From Methanobacteriota archaeon (lineage in GTDB: Archaea; Thermoplasmatota; Thermoplasmata; RBG-16-68-12): a stretch of 36,718 nt of DNA. The stretch's first letter is position 1; each line of letters opens with the position of its first letter. A model generated the notes under the pieces. That model did not search any database and was not told where the DNA came from. It saw only the letters and a program-made list of their open reading frames with translations. Where the stretch lies: the NCBI GenBank assembly GCA_005878615.1, contig VBLT01000117.1:1-36718 (forward strand), read 5' to 3'. Made by a program: the position numbers and the translations under genes. This document shows positions 28,324 to 36,718 of the stretch, one piece after another.

Positions 28324-30036
28324 GTGATGCGGGGGGCGGCCATCGTCGAGAGGCCGTGGTTCGCGCGATGGCCTGCCGATGTGCCCCGCTCCCTGGATTA
28401 TCCGGACATCGCGGTCCAGGAGTTGCTACGTCGCACCGCACGCGAACACGAGGACCGGCCCGCCCTCACGTTCTACGGGAAGACGCTGACCTATCGGGAC
28501 CTCGATGCCGCCGTCGATCGTTTCGCAGCGGGCCTCCGGAAGATCGGCGTGAAGGCGGGGGATCGAGTCTCCCTCCTCCTCCCGAACACCCCGCATTTCG
28601 TCGTCGCGTTCTTCGCGATCCTCCGCGCCGGCGCCATCGTCGTGCAGACGAACCCGATCCTCACGCCTCGGGAACTCGAGGTCCTGTGGAACGACGCCGG
28701 CGTCGAGACCGTCGTCGCGCTCGACCTGTTCTGGCACAACTTGGTGAAGACCAAGCCTCGCACGGGGATCAAGCGGGTCGTCGTCTGCGATGCCGCGGAA
28801 TTCCTGAAAACGCCGCTGCGACAGCTCTATCCCATCAAGCGGAGGAAGGACCTAAAAAAGGCGGGCCACTGGCCCCTCACGATCCCGCGGGAATCGTGGA
28901 TCTCTCGTTTTGCGGATCTCGCGCGGACGCCTGCCGGATCAACGGAAGCGTCCGCGGATCCCGATGACGTCGCGGTGCTCCAGTACACGGGCGGGACGAC
29001 CGGGACCCCGAAAGGTGCGATGCTGACCCATCGGAACCTCGTCGCGAATGCCATGCAGACCGCGGCCTGGTTCGCCACCAAGTCGCAGGGCTCGGAGCGC
29101 GTCCTCGGCGCAATTCCGCTGTTCCATGTCTACGGCCTGACGGCCGTCATGCTCCTCTCGATCGCGAAGGCGAACGAAGTCATCCTCTATCCGAACCCGC
29201 GGGATATCGACGCGATCCTCAAGTTGATCGACAAGACGAGGCCGAGCCTCTTCCCGGGCGTCCCCACGATGTATATCGCGATCCTCCGGAATCCGGACCT
29301 GGCGAAGTACGACTTGCGGTCCGTGCGCGCCTGCATCTCTGGCGCGGCGCCGCTGCCGAACGAAGTGCGGCGGCAGTTCGAGGCCGCGACAGGCGGGCGA
29401 CTCGTCGAGGGCTACGGCCTCACGGAAGCGTCGCCGGTGACCCATTGCAATCCGATCAACGGCGTCGTCAAGGAGTGCATCGGCATCCCGTTCCCGGATA
29501 CGGACGCGAAGCTCGTGGACCCCGAAGACCCATCGAGGGAAATGCCTCCGAAGGAAGCGGGGGAGCTGGCGGTGCGCGGTCCGCAGGTGATGAAAGGGTA
29601 CTGGAACCATCCCGCGGAGACCGCGGCGGTCCTCCACGACGGATGGCTGCTGACCGGGGACATCGCGAAGATGGACGAGGATGGATACTTCTCCATCGTC
29701 GACCGAAAGAAGGACCTCATCTTGTGTTCCGGTTACAACGTCTACCCGCGGGAAGTCGAGGAAGTCCTGTTCATGCATCCGGCGGTGGCCGAAGCCGCGG
29801 TGATCGGTGTCCCGGACGCCTATCGCGGCGAGTCCGTGAAGGCGTTCGTCGTCCTCAAGGCCGGAGCGACCGCGACGGAATCCGAGATCATCGCCTTCTG
29901 CAAGGAGCGACTGGCGGCGTTCAAGGTGCCCAAGGCAGTGGAGTTCGTGCAGGACCTGCCAAAATCGTTGGTGGGCAAGGTCCTCCGAAGGGAGCTGCGA
30001 GAGAGGGAGCTGGCGGCGTCGCGCGCGAAGGCGTAG
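28324..30036 (+). CDS. Acyl-CoA synthetase (AMP-forming, long-chain-fatty-acid-CoA ligase-like)
   Basis: AMP-binding YTGGTTGTPKGAMLTHRNL, GYGLTEASPVTHCNP, DGWLLTGDIAKMDEDGYFSIVDRKKDLILCSGYNVYPREVEEVL. Confidence 0.96.
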   Translation: MMRGAAIVERPWFARWPADVPRSLDYPDIAVQELLRRTAREHEDRPALTFYGKTLTYRDLDAAVDRFAAGLRKIGVKAGDRVSLLLPNTPHFVVAFFAILRAGAIVVQTNPILTPRELEVLWNDAGVETVVALDLFWHNLVKTKPRTGIKRVVVCDAAEFLKTPLRQLYPIKRRKDLKKAGHWPLTIPRESWISRFADLARTPAGSTEASADPDDVAVLQYTGGTTGTPKGAMLTHRNLVANAMQTAAWFATKSQGSERVLGAIPLFHVYGLTAVMLLSIAKANEVILYPNPRDIDAILKLIDKTRPSLFPGVPTMYIAILRNPDLAKYDLRSVRACISGAAPLPNEVRRQFEAATGGRLVEGYGLTEASPVTHCNPINGVVKECIGIPFPDTDAKLVDPEDPSREMPPKEAGELAVRGPQVMKGYWNHPAETAAVLHDGWLLTGDIAKMDEDGYFSIVDRKKDLILCSGYNVYPREVEEVLFMHPAVAEAAVIGVPDAYRGESVKAFVVLKAGATATESEIIAFCKERLAAFKVPKAVEFVQDLPKSLVGKVLRRELRERELAASRAKA

Positions 30037-30115
30037 ATCTCCCTTCGGGCCGGGCTCCACTTGTGTTCGAGGCTAACCGGGGAAGATATGCCCCTGGTTC
30101 GGGCGTATCATCCCC

Positions 30116-33100
30116 GTGTCCGAGCGGGTCGGGCGCAACCCCCCCGATTCATTCGCAAGAGGGCAGAGCCGCCATCGGCTGACGAAGATCTTGGCGACCT
30201 TGGCATTCGTCTCCCTCGTCGTTGCAGCAGTGCTTGGAACGTCGGCGCAGATCGGCCCAAGGATCGATCGCGCAGTCGGTCGCATTGAACCAACCCTGCT
30301 CCCGACACCGCCTTCGCCCCCGCAGAACCTGGCGGCGGTCGGTGGCGACGGCCAGGTGAGCCTCACATGGGATCCTCCCCAGGACGATGGCGGATCTCCG
30401 CTGCTCGCCTACCTCGTTTACCGTGGAGATTCCCCCGGTGGGGAATCGCTCCTCGCCGGAGTGGGGCTGGTAACGAGTTGGATCGACATCACCGTCACCA
30501 ATGGCCACACTTACTACTACGAAGTCGTCGCGACGAACCTGATCGGGAACAGCGATCCATCCAACGAGGCGTCGGCGACCCCGGGCCCTCCCCCGACACC
30601 TCCCGACCCACCGCAAGGCCTCACCGCAACTGCCGGGGACGGGACCGTTGACCTGGCGTGGTCCGCCCCTGGCTCGGACGGCGGGTCGCCGATCACGAAC
30701 TACAAAGTCTATCGAGGGACCTCCTCCAACGGAGAATCGTTCCTCACGGAACTTGGCGACGTCCTCTCGTTTTCGGATTCCGGATTGACCAACGGCCAGA
30801 CCTACTACTATTACGTGACCGCCGTCAACAGCATCGGAGATAGCGGTCCGTCCAACGAAGCCTCTGCAACGCCGAACGCCCCCGCCACTCCTCCGGGCGC
30901 TCCGCAAAGTCTCACCGCGACGGCGGGTGATGCCGCCGTCGTCCTCACGTGGTCTCCGCCATCGTCCGATGGAGGCTCCCCAATCACGAACTACAAGGTC
31001 TACCGTGGCACGTCCCACAATGGGGAGACGTTCCTCGCCGATGCGGGGCCCGTCTTGGCCTACACCGACACGAGCGTCACCAACGGGCAGACGTATTACT
31101 ACGAGGTGACCGCCGAGAACAGCGTCGGAGAGGGCCCGCGGTCCAACGAGGTCTCCGCGACGCCGAACGCTCCCGCGACCCCTCCGACCGAGCCGCAGAA
31201 CCTGGCGGCGACGCCGGGCGACGGACACGTCGACCTCACGTGGGATCCGCCCGCCAATGACGGCGGCCTGCCCATCCTCGAATACCGGGTCTACCGCGGG
31301 ACCTCTTCGGGCGGTGAATCGTTCCTCGCTTCCGCCGGGTTATCCCTCACCTTCACCGATTCGTCGGTGACGAATGGGCAGACGTACTACTATCAGGTCA
31401 CGGCCAGGAATGCGGTCGGGGTGGGGCCGCCTTCGAATGAGGCCTCGGCGACTCCGAACCCGCCCGCCACCCCGCCGGGCGCGCCGTCGGGTCTGAGCGC
31501 GACGGCCGGCGACGGCAGCGTCTCTCTGAGCTGGTCCGCTCCTGGCTCGGACGGCGGCTCGCCGATCACGAACTACAAGATTTACCGCGGCGGGTCTTCC
31601 AACGGCGAGACGCTACTCGACACGGTCGGGGATGTCCTGTCGTACACGGACACGTCCGTGACGAACGGGAACACGTATTACTACAAAGTCGCCGCCGTGA
31701 ACTCGGTCGGAGATGGACCTCTGTCGAACGAAGCCTCGGCGACCCCGGCCGCGCCGCACACCGCCCCAGGGGCCCCGAGGGACCTGGTCGCAACGGCGGG
31801 AGACGCGAGCGTCTCGTTGTCGTGGTCGCCTCCGTCCTCCGACGGCGGGGCGCCAATCACGAATTACAAGATCTACCGCGGGACCGTCGCGGGCGGCCAA
31901 CTTTCCCTGATCGCGACCGTCCCCAACGTCCTGTCGTATACGGATTCTCCGCTGACGAACGGGAAGACCTATTACTACAAGGTGACCGCGGTGAACGAGG
32001 TCGGGGAGGGCCCGCCGTCGAACGAAGCATCCGCGACGCCGGTCTCAGGCGATACCGCGCCGAGTCCGCCGCGGAGCCTCTCGGCCGCCGCGGGCGATGC
32101 CCGCGTGGCCCTCGGATGGCTCGCGCCCTCCTCCGACGGCGGCTCGCCGATCACGAACTACAAGATCTACCGCGGGACTTCTTCGAACGGCGAATCCCTC
32201 CTGATCACGGTGGGAAATGTCTCAACGTACACCGACACCGGCGTGTCGAATGGCGTGACTTACTACTACGTCGTGACCGCCGTCAACGGGATCGGAGACA
32301 GCGGCGCCTCCGGCGAGGCCTCGGCGACCCCCACCGCGGGACCCACGGCGCCCGACGCGCCGCAGGGCCTCCACGCCAGTCCGGGAAGCGGGAGGGTGGA
32401 CCTGACCTGGTCCGCGCCAGGCTTCGACGGCGGCTCGCCGATCACCGGATACCGGCTCTACCGCGGGACGAACAGCAACAACCGGTCGTACTCCGTGGAC
32501 GTGGGGGACGTCCTCTCGTACCCGGACACCGGACTTACGAACGGACAGAGGTACTACTACGTCGTGACCGCGATCAATGCGGTCGGCGAAGGCCTCCCGT
32601 CCAGCGAGGCCTCGGCGAGGCCCGCGACCTATCCGGACGCCCCGCAAAAGCTCCAGGCGATCGCGGGCAACCGGCTCGTGACGCTCCAATGGTCCGGCCC
32701 GGGGTTCGACGGCGGCGCCCCGGTGACGGGATACAAGATCTACCGGGGCACGACGTCGGGCAGCACGACGTTCCTCGCCACGGTCGGCGGAGGCAACGAT
32801 TCCTACGCGGACGGTGGGCTCACGAATGGCCAGGCTTACTACTATCGGATCAGCGCCGTGAACCGGGTCGGAGAAGGAGGGCTCTCGGCGGAAGTGTCGA
32901 CCACGCCGTCCTCCGGCCCTGCCGTCCCTGCCGCGCCGCAGAATCTCGTGGCGACGGCCGGGAATCGGGCGGTCACGTTGCGATGGTCCGCTCCCGCATC
33001 GGACGGTGGCAGCCCGGTCGAAAATTACACGATCTATCGCGGGACGTCGCCAAGCAACCTGGCGGTCCTGATCGCCGGTTCGAAGTCGCTGTCCCTCTTC

Positions 33101-33811
33101 GATGGCGGGGTGACGAACGGGGTGACGTACTATTACGCCGTCGCGGCGGTGAACGCGGTCGGGACGGGACCTCGGAGTCCTCCGATCTCCGCGACCCCGA
33201 AGGGGTCGAGCTCCGGCCCGGACACGACGAGCCCGACCATCGCGATTGTCTCCCCGGGCCCAGGAGCCCTCGTCGCCCCCGGGCCTCTGAACGTGTCCGG
33301 GACGGCGTCGGACGATGTCGGCCTCGCATGGGTCGAAGTGAGTGCGGATGGCAGGAACTGGACCCTCGCCACCCTAGGAACCGCATCCTGGAACGCGATC
33401 CTCAACTTGACGGTTGGACCGAGGACGATCTACGCACGGGCGATGGATGGTTCGGGGAACAGCGCGGACGCGAACGTGACGGTCACGGTCTCGCCCGATG
33501 CGGGGACGAATGCGGCCGGCGGCGACCCGTCGCGATCGTTAATCGCCACCGCGGTCATCTCGTTCGCCATCGCGGCCGCAGGCGCATGGTTCGTGCTCGA
33601 CCGACGTCGCCGAGAGGGGGGCCCTCGACCGGTGATGTCGAAGCGGCCTCCGGACGACCCCCTCGCCGGAGCGGGGGAGAATCCTGAGGTCAAGAGTCCT
33701 GTGGCCACTGTGACCACGCAACAGCGCGTCGTCGTCGCGCCTCCCACGGCAGAGAAACGACAGGCGTCCCGTGATTCGCCGCCGAAGATCATGGGGCGCT
33801 GGCGAAAGTGA
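30116..33811 (+). CDS. Surface protein: N-terminal membrane segment, 10 fibronectin type III-like repeats, one Ig-like domain, C-terminal TM and charged tail
   Basis: 1231 aa. Repeats of about 97 aa: PQ(N/G)L.A..GDG.V.L.W..P..DGGSPITNYK(V/I)YRGT...TNG.TYYY.V.A.N..G.G..SNEASATP. C-terminal LIATAVISFAIAAAGAWFVLDRRRR. Confidence 0.93.
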   Translation: MSERVGRNPPDSFARGQSRHRLTKILATLAFVSLVVAAVLGTSAQIGPRIDRAVGRIEPTLLPTPPSPPQNLAAVGGDGQVSLTWDPPQDDGGSPLLAYLVYRGDSPGGESLLAGVGLVTSWIDITVTNGHTYYYEVVATNLIGNSDPSNEASATPGPPPTPPDPPQGLTATAGDGTVDLAWSAPGSDGGSPITNYKVYRGTSSNGESFLTELGDVLSFSDSGLTNGQTYYYYVTAVNSIGDSGPSNEASATPNAPATPPGAPQSLTATAGDAAVVLTWSPPSSDGGSPITNYKVYRGTSHNGETFLADAGPVLAYTDTSVTNGQTYYYEVTAENSVGEGPRSNEVSATPNAPATPPTEPQNLAATPGDGHVDLTWDPPANDGGLPILEYRVYRGTSSGGESFLASAGLSLTFTDSSVTNGQTYYYQVTARNAVGVGPPSNEASATPNPPATPPGAPSGLSATAGDGSVSLSWSAPGSDGGSPITNYKIYRGGSSNGETLLDTVGDVLSYTDTSVTNGNTYYYKVAAVNSVGDGPLSNEASATPAAPHTAPGAPRDLVATAGDASVSLSWSPPSSDGGAPITNYKIYRGTVAGGQLSLIATVPNVLSYTDSPLTNGKTYYYKVTAVNEVGEGPPSNEASATPVSGDTAPSPPRSLSAAAGDARVALGWLAPSSDGGSPITNYKIYRGTSSNGESLLITVGNVSTYTDTGVSNGVTYYYVVTAVNGIGDSGASGEASATPTAGPTAPDAPQGLHASPGSGRVDLTWSAPGFDGGSPITGYRLYRGTNSNNRSYSVDVGDVLSYPDTGLTNGQRYYYVVTAINAVGEGLPSSEASARPATYPDAPQKLQAIAGNRLVTLQWSGPGFDGGAPVTGYKIYRGTTSGSTTFLATVGGGNDSYADGGLTNGQAYYYRISAVNRVGEGGLSAEVSTTPSSGPAVPAAPQNLVATAGNRAVTLRWSAPASDGGSPVENYTIYRGTSPSNLAVLIAGSKSLSLFDGGVTNGVTYYYAVAAVNAVGTGPRSPPISATPKGSSSGPDTTSPTIAIVSPGPGALVAPGPLNVSGTASDDVGLAWVEVSADGRNWTLATLGTASWNAILNLTVGPRTIYARAMDGSGNSADANVTVTVSPDAGTNAAGGDPSRSLIATAVISFAIAAAGAWFVLDRRRREGGPRPVMSKRPPDDPLAGAGENPEVKSPVATVTTQQRVVVAPPTAEKRQASRDSPPKIMGRWRK
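30314..33202 (+). repeat. Ten tandem FN3-encoding repeats of about 290 bp
   Basis: Counted directly from the 30116-33811 translation; DNA motif like TCGCCGATCACGAACTACAAG(A/G)T(C/T)TACCGCGG recurs in several repeats. Confidence 0.9.
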
Positions 33812-34988
33812 CCCGGATTTCTCCGGCCTCGAGAAAGCGGCCCAGATCATGGGCGTCCCGCTCGACGAGGTCGCGGAGGCCCGACCCCAGGCGGCGGAAC
33901 GGTTCGATCGTCAGACTGAGCCGCGGTCCCTTCGAGGCGTGACTCCACACGCCCGCGACCCGTCCATCGATGAGGAGCACCGGCGAGAGCCAACCCTGAG
34001 GCCGGTACACCCTCTTGTAATGGGTCGCCTCGACGAGATGCCCGTGGTCCTTCTGGCCGAGGAGGAACGAGTCGAAAAACGGAAGCAGACGCACGATGGG
34101 CCCCTTCAGACGGGCCCGTTTCAGGATCGGCAAGTCTTCTCGCAAGACCCATGTAATTCGACCGTCGGCGTCCAGGGGTGCAAGATCTTCGGCGTTCCGA
34201 TCCCAAATCGCGCGAGCCGCGGTCGCGGTGACATAGGTCCACCACGCGAAATCCGTCGGCGTCGCGGGACCGTGGGCCCTCAGGTAAACGCGAAGGAGCG
34301 CGTCTTCCGCGTCCCGCACACTCAGATCCCGCCACCGAGGAAACCAAACGTCGGGTCGGACGAAAGTCCCCTCGTTTCCCTCGGGAGGCCCTGCGCAGGC
34401 GATGCCCCGGACGCACGCGTAGGAGAGGAGGCCGCCGACGGACACAGGGTGGCCACCGACCTCGAAGGCATCGACCTCTCCCTCTTTTCCCCACCCGCGG
34501 CCGGATCGGACCCGTTTTGTCCTGAAGGATTCGCCCAACCGCGCCGCCACTTCAGTCCGCGTCAGTGGACGATCCAAAATTCCGCCGATGTGCTTCAACA
34601 GCCGTTCAATCATCTCGATCGATCGCCCGCGCCGGATCATCCACCGCGCGTCGCGATCGGCCCGCCCCGCGCAGCCGCGGACGAAAACGGTGTAGTCGTT
34701 CGAGGGGACGAGATGGACCGTCCCTCGCATGCACCAAACCTTCGCCAAGGTCCGATCGTGCCATAGGGCCTTCTCCACTTCCGATCGGCGGAGGCCTCGG
34801 GTGCGCGTCCACAGGGACATCTGCGCGGCCGACATCACTTGCGCTTGGGCTCCGGCCATGTCTCCCGCCACATTGACGAGAGACGACGCAGGAACGCGCG
34901 TCGTAAGGTGGTGCCGCGCGAGTCGAAAGGCCGCGATCTGATCTCCCGAAACCGGAGTCGTCTCTTCGGGACGATGCCCTGTCGACAT
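33789..34988 (-). CDS. Winged-helix DNA-binding domain protein, AlkZ/YcaQ-like (possible DNA glycosylase family)
   Basis: AGAQAQVMSAAQMSLWTRTRGL (QxQ-type N-terminus), VWCMRGTVHLVPSNDYTVF, GRVAGVWSHASKGPRLSLTIEPFRRL. ATG 34988 preferred to GTG 35003. Confidence 0.82.
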   Translation of the reverse strand: MSTGHRPEETTPVSGDQIAAFRLARHHLTTRVPASSLVNVAGDMAGAQAQVMSAAQMSLWTRTRGLRRSEVEKALWHDRTLAKVWCMRGTVHLVPSNDYTVFVRGCAGRADRDARWMIRRGRSIEMIERLLKHIGGILDRPLTRTEVAARLGESFRTKRVRSGRGWGKEGEVDAFEVGGHPVSVGGLLSYACVRGIACAGPPEGNEGTFVRPDVWFPRWRDLSVRDAEDALLRVYLRAHGPATPTDFAWWTYVTATAARAIWDRNAEDLAPLDADGRITWVLREDLPILKRARLKGPIVRLLPFFDSFLLGQKDHGHLVEATHYKRVYRPQGWLSPVLLIDGRVAGVWSHASKGPRLSLTIEPFRRLGSGLRDLVERDAHDLGRFLEAGEIRVTFASAP

Positions 34989-35110
34989 CGGGGAGACGGT
35001 CACGACCCGGGACCGATAAGCCTTTCCAACCCGGACGCGAATCTGCGGACGGCGCTCCGAAACCTTAAGGCAGGCCGTGGTCTCCTCGGCCTTCGGCCTG
35101 GGGGCCCACC

Positions 35111-35524
35111 ATGGGGACGATTGAACGGCCCAGTCTGGAGAGCCTGGTCATGGACTTCGCGATGTCCCTGACGCGCCGCGCAACGTGCAAGCGGTTCCAA
35201 GTCGGATGCGTGATCACGTCGGAGGACATGACCCAGATCTATGGGTTCGGATACAACGGGACAGCCAAAGGTCTCTCGCACGATGACTGCAAGGCGGACC
35301 AACAGGGATCCTGCGGCTGCGTGCATTCGGAGGTGAATGCCCTCATCAAGGTCCGGGCGAACGACCCGCGCAAGGTCGTGTTCGTGACCGCCCAGCCGTG
35401 CATCACCTGCGCCAAGGCCATCGTCAACTCCGGCGTCTCGAAGGTCTACTACCGCGCGACGTACCGATCCGACGAAGGCCTGGATGTCATCCGTAAGGTC
35501 GGTATTGACGTCGAGCGCGTGTGA
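35111..35524 (+). CDS. dCMP/cytidine deaminase family (zinc-dependent)
   Basis: HSEVNALIKV...TAQPCITCAKAIVNSGVSKVYYRATYRSDEGLDVIRKVGIDVERV: HxE and PCxxC Zn motifs. Confidence 0.94.
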   Translation: MGTIERPSLESLVMDFAMSLTRRATCKRFQVGCVITSEDMTQIYGFGYNGTAKGLSHDDCKADQQGSCGCVHSEVNALIKVRANDPRKVVFVTAQPCITCAKAIVNSGVSKVYYRATYRSDEGLDVIRKVGIDVERV

Positions 35525-35552
35525 TGTCCGCGCGGCGGGGTCCGTCTCAGAA

Positions 35553-36629
35553 TCAGACGTGGGCCCAACCGGAACTCGGAACGGATCCGGGAGCCGCGGT
35601 CGTGCGGGATGCCGGAGCCGGCGAGCTCGCCTCGGTCGTGGTCGGCGCCTTCGGGAGCTTCGAGATGAGATCGCGGATCACCGGGGTGAAGGGGTCCACG
35701 AGCCCTCCCGCGAAACCTTTCTCCCCGAGGCGCAGCACATCGGACTCCTGCAACCCGCCTCCGACGTACAGGGCGAGGTCGATTCCCTCCAGGGTCGCAA
35801 GGAACGCGGGATCGGGCCCGATCTCGGTCCCGAGGCGGCGGAGGTCTACCACGCAGGCGGATCCAAAACCGATTCCCCGCAAGACGTTCGCGACGTCGTG
35901 CAGCTCAGTCGGACCGGCGTGGCCTCCCCGCCAGAGGACCTTCCCGTCCCAGTCGATGCACGGCAAGACGTCGTTCGAAAGAGCGTAGAGCCCCGCGAAC
36001 GCATCGGGCGACGGCAGGGTTTTCGTACCCGCGACGACTCGCTCGACGTCGAGCATGTAGCCGTCCATCACTTCCTCCGGTTCGCGGCCGCCCGAATCCA
36101 GCCAGACGTCGGACCGCTTCACCAAGTGCCGCGTCACCTCGAAGTTCGGGTTCGCGCGGTTGATCCCCGCGAGATCGAGCATCAAAACGCGGCTCGCGTT
36201 GTACCGCGGCCCACCGATGGCGTCCCAGTACTCCTGATACGAAACGCGATAGGCCGTCGGACCCAGTCGGGCTCCGTCCCATCGGACGCCGGTGACGGTG
36301 GCGACCCGACCGGGGAGGTGCTCGAGAATCTTGATCGGGAGCAGGGGATCCGTCTGAATCGGGAGGATCGGAATCGTGAGGACCTGGGGACCGGAGGGCT
36401 TCGACTCCTCGGCCCAGATTCCCTTCTTCTCGCGTTCGAACTGGGCCCTCGCCTCTTGCGTGTCGAAGAAGATCGGAAGGCCCTCATGGCCGCAGGCGCG
36501 GCAGACGTACGAGCGGCTGTCGCTGTCGATCCCGGCGATGGGGCCCATGACGAGGAGCTTGGGGTGGACGCGGCCGCTGCCGCATCGCCCGCAGGCCGCG
36601 AAGTCGTTCGGTCCGAACCGGCTCGGCAT
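35553..36629 (-). CDS. Zinc-ribbon plus HisA/HisF-like TIM-barrel protein (archaeal HisA-related, function unknown)
   Basis: N-terminal CGRCGSGRVHP...YVCRACG (two CxxC pairs) followed by a HisA-like barrel: VLMLDLAGINRANPNFEV...LPCIDWDGKVLWRGGHAGPTELHDVANVLRGIG...LALYVGGGLQESDVLRLGEKGFAGGLVDPFTPVI. Confidence 0.75.
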   Translation of the reverse strand: MPSRFGPNDFAACGRCGSGRVHPKLLVMGPIAGIDSDSRSYVCRACGHEGLPIFFDTQEARAQFEREKKGIWAEESKPSGPQVLTIPILPIQTDPLLPIKILEHLPGRVATVTGVRWDGARLGPTAYRVSYQEYWDAIGGPRYNASRVLMLDLAGINRANPNFEVTRHLVKRSDVWLDSGGREPEEVMDGYMLDVERVVAGTKTLPSPDAFAGLYALSNDVLPCIDWDGKVLWRGGHAGPTELHDVANVLRGIGFGSACVVDLRRLGTEIGPDPAFLATLEGIDLALYVGGGLQESDVLRLGEKGFAGGLVDPFTPVIRDLISKLPKAPTTTEASSPAPASRTTAAPGSVPSSGWAHV

Positions 36630-36639
36630 CGCGGGGACC

Positions 36640-36718
36640 TCAGTCGACGCGGATGACCTTCACGCGTTTGCCAATCCAATCCGGAGGCAGGTAGACGCGG
36701 CCGGAACTCCCGCTCTTG
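36640..36718 (-). CDS. C-terminus of a small AbrB/DUF2080-like protein (truncated by window edge)
   Basis: Translated ...KSGSSGRVYLPPDWIGKRVKVIRVD*; matches the short 'GRVYLPxxWxGKxVxVI' ending of DUF2080-type archaeal proteins. 10 nt upstream of the HisA-like gene. Confidence 0.6.
   Translation of the reverse strand, partial: KSGSSGRVYLPPDWIGKRVKVIRVD

Noticed and set aside
30314-33202. Possible CRISPR-like or minisatellite array
   Set aside because: Repeats are about 290 bp, in frame and encode FN3 domains; no short identical repeats with spacers.
31822-33687. 621-aa ORF in an alternate frame of the FN3 gene
   Set aside because: Repetitive shadow frame (LLLRRDR...); repeats simply mirror the FN3 DNA repeats.
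36640-36718. Possible mobile-element edge (DUF2080 is sometimes transposon-associated)
   Set aside because: Only 25 codons visible, no terminal repeats or transposase seen; kept only as a partial CDS.

Overview
High-GC window, almost certainly archaeal. The gene set and the recurring TATA-like boxes about 26-45 nt upstream of starts suggest a Thermoplasmata-like lineage (inference). Almost all of it is protein-coding. From left to right it contains: an ATP-dependent DNA ligase (truncated) and an EamA/DMT transporter; a large 2-oxoacid dehydrogenase / lipoate / electron-transfer locus (E1alpha, TPR protein, E1beta, small membrane protein, E2, secreted beta-propeller, E3, LipB, EtfA, EtfB, FixC, V4R-domain protein, FixX, LipA, second E1alpha); GNAT and VOC proteins; a three-gene ABC exporter; LeuB-, LeuD-, LeuC- and LeuA-type genes with a pilin-like gene inserted; a second EamA transporter; an orphan gene; enoyl-CoA hydratase and acyl-CoA synthetase; a surface protein with 10 fibronectin-III-like repeats; an AlkZ-type winged-helix protein; dCMP deaminase; and a Zn-ribbon/HisA-like protein. 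The second-look items I rate highest are: two genes (E1alpha-2 and the LeuA-family synthase) whose conserved N-termini extend upstream of any in-frame ATG/GTG/TTG; a FixX-like ferredoxin with a Leu where the family has a cluster Cys; a TPR protein translationally coupled between E1alpha and E1beta; and a secreted beta-propeller between E2 and E3. I found no convincing CRISPR array, tRNA, rRNA or complete mobile element. No database search was run. Family names come from recognised motifs in the translations.
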